This document shows, piece after piece, positions 60,231 through 64,000 of a DNA stretch of 64,000 nt. The notes beneath the pieces are model-generated. The model was not told the DNA's origin and ran no database searches. It saw only the letters and a program-made list of their open reading frames with translations. The position numbers and the translations under genes are program-made. The DNA comes from Type-B symbiont of Plautia stali (lineage in GTDB: Bacteria > Pseudomonadota > Gammaproteobacteria > Enterobacterales > Enterobacteriaceae), in NCBI GenBank assembly GCA_001485295.1, contig BBOA01000006.1, positions 1-64,000 of the forward strand, written 5' to 3'. Position 1 is the stretch's first letter, and each line of letters starts with the position of its first letter.

Positions 60231-61702
60231 TCGCAAGAATGAAAAGCGCGTTTCTGCTAGCGCTCTGCCTGATTACGGCCCCTACACTGGCGGCCAGCCT
60301 TTCCGATATCAAAGTGGAAAACGGCGACAGCCAGGCGACGGTCACTTTAAGCTTCGCCGGTCAGCCGGTGTATGACTATTTCCCGCTGTGCAACCCGGAT
60401 CGCGTGGTGCTGGATATCCGCCAGAGCGGCGTCATTCAGGGACTGCCGCTCAACTTTAGCGGCGAGAATGTCGTCAAGCGCATCCGCACTAGCACGCCGA
60501 AGGATAAGCAGAGCATTCGTCTGGTGCTGGAACTGACGCAGTCGGCCAAAACCCGCGCGGTGACGCAGCGTAGCGGCAGTAGCTATAACGTAGTGTTCAA
60601 GATTCGGGGCAGACAGCCCGTTACGCGCGCTGCGCCCGTTTCAACGGCGGCGCCAGCGCCGAGCCGTACGGCGGCTAAGTCGCGCAACGCTAGAAAGATG
60701 ACGGTGGTCAACAATACCAATGCCACGACGCGTCCGGGCAATGCGGTGCCCACCAGCAATGACATGGTGATTGTGGCGATCGACGCCGGCCATGGCGGTC
60801 AGGATCCGGGCGCTACCGGCCAGCGCGGCCTGCATGAAAAGAACGTCACCATCGCTATCGCGTGCAAGCTGAAGGTGCTGCTAAACAACGATCCGATGTT
60901 CAAAGGAGTGCTGACGCGCGACGGCGACTACTTTATCTCGGTGATGGGCCGTTCAGAGGTGGCGCGCAAAGAGAACGCCAACCTACTGGTCTCTATCCAC
61001 GCCGACTCGGCGCCGAGCCACAGCGCGACCGGCGCGTCGGTATGGGTGCTGTCGAACCGTCGCGCCAATAGCGAAATGGCGAACTGGCTGGAGCAGCGCG
61101 AGAAACAGTCCGAGCTGCTGGGCGGCGCAGGCGATCTACTGGCAAACAGCCAGGCCGATCCCTATCTGAGCCAAGCGGTGCTGGATCTGCAGTTCGGCCA
61201 TTCGCAGCGCGTTGGTTACGACGTCGCGGCGAAGGTGCTGAAACAGCTGCGCGGCGTGTCGCCGCTGCATAAACGTTTGCCAGAGCACGCTAGTCTCGGC
61301 GTGCTACGTTCGCCGGATATTCCCTCGCTGTTGGTGGAAACCGGCTTCATTAGTAATACCTCGGAGGAGCAACTACTCGGCGGTAGCGCTTACCAGAATA
61401 AGATTGCGATGGCCATCTATAAAGGGCTGCGCAACTATTTCCTTGCGCACCCGCTACAATCGCTCCCAAAGGAGGAAAATCGTCCGCTCGGCTCATCGCC
61501 GACGGTGAGCGTCGCCAGTAATCCGGCGACCGGCGTCACGCAGTATACCGGCGTGGTGCAGCGCCATAAAGTGGTGCGCGGCGACTCGCTGACGGTGATC
61601 GCCGCCCATTACGGCGTCAGCCCGCAGGCTATCATCCAGGCGAACAATATGAAGTCCTCAAACGTGATGTTGGGGCAAACCCTGAAAATTCCCGCTTCCT
61701 GA
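60227..61702 (+). CDS. amiB: N-acetylmuramoyl-L-alanine amidase AmiB with LysM
   Basis: Periplasmic amidase that splits septal peptidoglycan. A signal peptide ([19 protein letters not shown] after the first codons) is followed by an AMIN domain ([20 protein letters not shown]), a Ser/Thr/Pro linker and the zinc amidase domain. The amidase domain shows [35 protein letters not shown] and [18 protein letters not shown]. It ends in a LysM domain ([20 protein letters not shown]). The 491 residues exceed E. coli AmiB (445), which lacks LysM. Intact. Confidence 0.95.
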   Translation: MIARMKSAFLLALCLITAPTLAASLSDIKVENGDSQATVTLSFAGQPVYDYFPLCNPDRVVLDIRQSGVIQGLPLNFSGENVVKRIRTSTPKDKQSIRLVLELTQSAKTRAVTQRSGSSYNVVFKIRGRQPVTRAAPVSTAAPAPSRTAAKSRNARKMTVVNNTNATTRPGNAVPTSNDMVIVAIDAGHGGQDPGATGQRGLHEKNVTIAIACKLKVLLNNDPMFKGVLTRDGDYFISVMGRSEVARKENANLLVSIHADSAPSHSATGASVWVLSNRRANSEMANWLEQREKQSELLGGAGDLLANSQADPYLSQAVLDLQFGHSQRVGYDVAAKVLKQLRGVSPLHKRLPEHASLGVLRSPDIPSLLVETGFISNTSEEQLLGGSAYQNKIAMAIYKGLRNYFLAHPLQSLPKEENRPLGSSPTVSVASNPATGVTQYTGVVQRHKVVRGDSLTVIAAHYGVSPQAIIQANNMKSSNVMLGQTLKIPAS

Positions 61703-61736
61703 CGGACTGCCCAGCCAAGCTCTAAAAGGATAAACC

Positions 61737-63548
61737 ATGCCCATTCAAATTCTACCGCCGCGGCTGGCCAACCAGATTGCGGCGGGCGAAGTCGTCGAGC
61801 GACCCGCGTCGGTCGTGAAAGAGCTGGTGGAAAACAGCCTCGATGCCGGCGCGACGTGCATCGATATCGATATCGAGAAGGGCGGCGCGAAGCTGGTCCG
61901 CATCCGCGATAACGGCTGCGGCATCAGCAAAGAGGAGCTAGCAATGGCGCTGGCGCGTCACGCCACCAGCAAAATCGCCTCGCTCGACGATCTCGAAGCC
62001 ATTATGAGCCTAGGGTTTCGCGGCGAAGCGCTCGCCAGCATCAGCTCGGTGTCGCGCCTCACCTTAACCTCTCGCACCCAGGCGCAGAGCGAAGCTTGGC
62101 AGGCGTACGCCGAAGGACGCGACATGGAAGTAACGGTGAAACCAGCGGCGCATCCATGCGGCACCACGCTGGAGGTGCTCGACCTCTTTTACAACACGCC
62201 CGCGCGCCGCAAATTCATGCGCACCGAGAAAACCGAGTTCGGCCATATCGACGATGTGATCCGCCGCATCGCGCTGGCACGTTTCGACGTCGCCATCTCG
62301 CTTAGCCACAACGGTAAACTGATGCGCCGGTATCGCGCGGTCAGCGATGAGACACAGCGCACGCGGCGGCTGGGCGCGATTTGCGGTGCTATCTTTATGC
62401 AGCATGCGCTGTACATTGACTGGCAGCATGACTATCTGCTGCTGCGCGGCTGGGTCGCCGATCCGGCCGGTTCGCGCCAGCTGACCGACATCCAGTACTG
62501 CTACGTCAACGGCCGTATAATACGTGACAAGCTGATCAACCACGCGATACGCCAAGCGTTTCAGACGCAGCTACAGGTCGATCAGCAGCCAGCCTACGTG
62601 CTCTATCTGGGGATCGACCCGCATCAGGTGGACGTCAACGTTCATCCCGCCAAGCACGAGGTACGCTTTCATCAGTCGCGGCTGGTGCACGACTTTATTT
62701 TCCAGGGCGTGATGAGTGTGCTGCAGGAGAGCCGAGCGCCCGCTCTGCCTGTAGGCCCGGCGGAAGAGCCGGCGCCGCGCTGGCAGCCGGAGAACCGTAA
62801 GGCGGCGGGCGGCAACCACTTTTCCCAGCCGTCCGCACTGCGTCGCAGCAAGGGCGGCGGCGCGCAGCCTCAGCCGAGCTTGCAGAATAAAGAGAACGGC
62901 TACAGCAAGTTCGAAGGGGCGGTCTATCAGCAGCAGCTGAAAACGCCGGCGTTGCATTGGGCGACGCCGGCCGAGGCGCCGCTGACGTCGCATGCGCAAA
63001 GTTTCGGTCGCATGCTGACGGTGGCGCGTGAATGCTATGCGCTGCTGGAGCAGGAGCAGCGTCTGCTGCTGCTCTCGCTGCCGGTGGCGGCGCGCTGGGT
63101 TAGGCACGCGCAGCTGCAGCCGGGCGAAACCGAGCTGAAATCGCAGCCGCTGCTGATTCCGGTGCGGATGAAGATCGCTAGGCCGGAGCGCCAGATCGCC
63201 GCCGACAGGCAGAGCCTACTGAGCGAAATGGGCATCGATCTGCAGCCGGAAGGCGACCACGTGACGCTGCGCGCAGTGCCTTTACCCTTGCGCCCGCAAA
63301 ATTTACAAATCTTGATTCCAGAGCTGTTAGACTATCTTGCCCAGCAGCCAGCGTGCGACGCTTCTCAGCTGGCGCAGTGGCTGGCGCGACGCTGTGATAC
63401 GGAGGCGCCTCACTGGAATCACACCCAGGCGATTGCACTGCTGGCGGAACTGGAGCGGCTCTGTCCGCAATTGCTGAAATCGCCGCCTTCATGCCTGATT
63501 CAGGCCATTGAGATTGAGAGCGCGCTGAACGCATTAAAGCATGAGTGA
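61737..63548 (+). CDS. mutL: DNA mismatch repair protein MutL
   Basis: MutL couples MutS mismatch recognition to MutH and UvrD. The 603-residue GHKL ATPase has [46 protein letters not shown] and [16 protein letters not shown] in order, then a linker and a C-terminal dimerisation domain. The length is close to E. coli (615). Intact, so loss of MutL does not explain the mutation pattern. It overlaps miaA by 8 nt. Confidence 0.96.
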   Translation: MPIQILPPRLANQIAAGEVVERPASVVKELVENSLDAGATCIDIDIEKGGAKLVRIRDNGCGISKEELAMALARHATSKIASLDDLEAIMSLGFRGEALASISSVSRLTLTSRTQAQSEAWQAYAEGRDMEVTVKPAAHPCGTTLEVLDLFYNTPARRKFMRTEKTEFGHIDDVIRRIALARFDVAISLSHNGKLMRRYRAVSDETQRTRRLGAICGAIFMQHALYIDWQHDYLLLRGWVADPAGSRQLTDIQYCYVNGRIIRDKLINHAIRQAFQTQLQVDQQPAYVLYLGIDPHQVDVNVHPAKHEVRFHQSRLVHDFIFQGVMSVLQESRAPALPVGPAEEPAPRWQPENRKAAGGNHFSQPSALRRSKGGGAQPQPSLQNKENGYSKFEGAVYQQQLKTPALHWATPAEAPLTSHAQSFGRMLTVARECYALLEQEQRLLLLSLPVAARWVRHAQLQPGETELKSQPLLIPVRMKIARPERQIAADRQSLLSEMGIDLQPEGDHVTLRAVPLPLRPQNLQILIPELLDYLAQQPACDASQLAQWLARRCDTEAPHWNHTQAIALLAELERLCPQLLKSPPSCLIQAIEIESALNALKHE

Positions 63549-64000
63549 GCAAAACCAAGCTGGCCGACCAAAGGCTATTTTTTTGATGGGGCCGACTGCC
63601 TCTGGCAAAACCGTGCTGGCGATTGCGTTAAGAAAGCAGCTGCCGGTGGAACTTATCAGCGTTGATTCTGCCTTAATCTATCGCGGGATGGATATCGGCA
63701 CGGCGAAACCTTCAGCCGACGAACTGGCGGAGGCACCCCATCGCCTGCTGGACATTCGAGATCCGTCGCAGGCCTATTCGGCTGCAGACTTTCGTCGTGA
63801 TGCACTGGCGGCGATGACGGAGATCGTTCAGGACGGCCGTATTCCGCTGCTGGTCGGCGGGACCACACTCTATTTCAAAGCGTTGCTGGAAGGATTGTCG
63901 CCGCTGCCCTCGGCCGATCCCGAGGTGCGTCAGCGAATAGAGGAAATGGCGCGCGAGAAAGGATGGGATGAACTGCATCGTCAGCTGTGCGCCATCGATC
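63541..64000 (+). CDS. miaA: tRNA dimethylallyltransferase MiaA (partial at window end)
   Basis: MiaA adds the isopentenyl group at A37 of UNN-decoding tRNAs. The 153 visible residues start [20 protein letters not shown]. They contain the P-loop MGPTASGKT, the segment [20 protein letters not shown], and [20 protein letters not shown]. The frame is open to the window edge and the usual length is about 315. It appears intact as far as seen. Confidence 0.95.
   Translation, partial: MSEQNQAGRPKAIFLMGPTASGKTVLAIALRKQLPVELISVDSALIYRGMDIGTAKPSADELAEAPHRLLDIRDPSQAYSAADFRRDALAAMTEIVQDGRIPLLVGGTTLYFKALLEGLSPLPSADPEVRQRIEEMAREKGWDELHRQLCAID

Overview
The window is a piece of an enterobacterial chromosome undergoing gene decay. 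The core gene order (accC-accB-aroQ, msrP-msrQ, csrD-mreBCD-maf-rng-yhdP-tldD-aaeR/aaeXAB, argR/mdh, mscM-psd-rsgA-orn-tRNA-Gly-queG/nnr-tsaE-amiB-mutL-miaA) is that of Enterobacterales. A type II dehydroquinase (aroQ) beside accBC points to the Erwinia/Pantoea/Serratia/Yersinia side rather than E. coli. About twenty host genes are broken by stops, frameshifts or deletions while essential neighbours stay intact. That pattern is typical of a recently host-restricted insect symbiont. An Erwinia-like symbiont such as Candidatus Erwinia dacicola is my best guess and a Sodalis-type symbiont is the main alternative; no search was run.

Layout. 1-3530: a decayed polar amino-acid ABC transporter operon, yhdWXYZ, reading leftward. 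3717-20058: a Mu-like transposable prophage with recognisable 43-bp inverted ends and a perfect 6-bp target duplication. Inside it, a frameshifted cargo gene and a leftward early module (gam, a cytosine methyltransferase with an internal stop, three small genes, gemA, mor) lie back to back with a rightward contractile-tail module. The tail module runs sheath, tube, chaperone, tape measure, U, X, D, V, W, J, I, fibre, fibre chaperone and a gin remnant. Transposase, repressor, lysis and head genes are absent. 20.4-28.4 kb: fis (intact), dusB, an alpha-carbonic anhydrase, prmA, panF and yhdT (all decayed), accC, accB and aroQ (intact), and msrQ/msrP (decayed). 28.6-46.2 kb: csrD (decayed), mreBCD, maf (decayed), rng, yhdP, tldD, aaeR (decayed), aaeXAB (intact) and a gabD-like gene (decayed). 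46.3-49.9 kb: a barstar-like gene, three decaying DUF1471 paralogs, argR and mdh. 49.9-50.4 kb: an Rpn/YhgA-type nuclease remnant at a synteny break. 50.5 kb to the end: mscM, psd, rsgA, orn, tRNA-Gly(GCC), queG and nnr (both decayed), tsaE, amiB, mutL and the start of miaA.

Functionally, the retained genes cover cell shape and envelope (mreBCD, yhdP, amiB, mscM, psd), fatty-acid initiation (accBC), the shikimate pathway (aroQ), RNA maturation and turnover (rng, orn), ribosome assembly (rsgA), t6A and i6A tRNA modification (tsaE, miaA), mismatch repair (mutL) and central metabolism (mdh). Lost functions are mostly nutrient uptake, stress repair, regulation and dispensable RNA or protein modification. 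Most internal stops I could place are TAG at former Gln (CAG) or Trp (TGG) codons, and several pseudogenes have lost their start codon. CTAG, normally rare in enterobacteria, is common in the host DNA but nearly absent from the prophage tail module.
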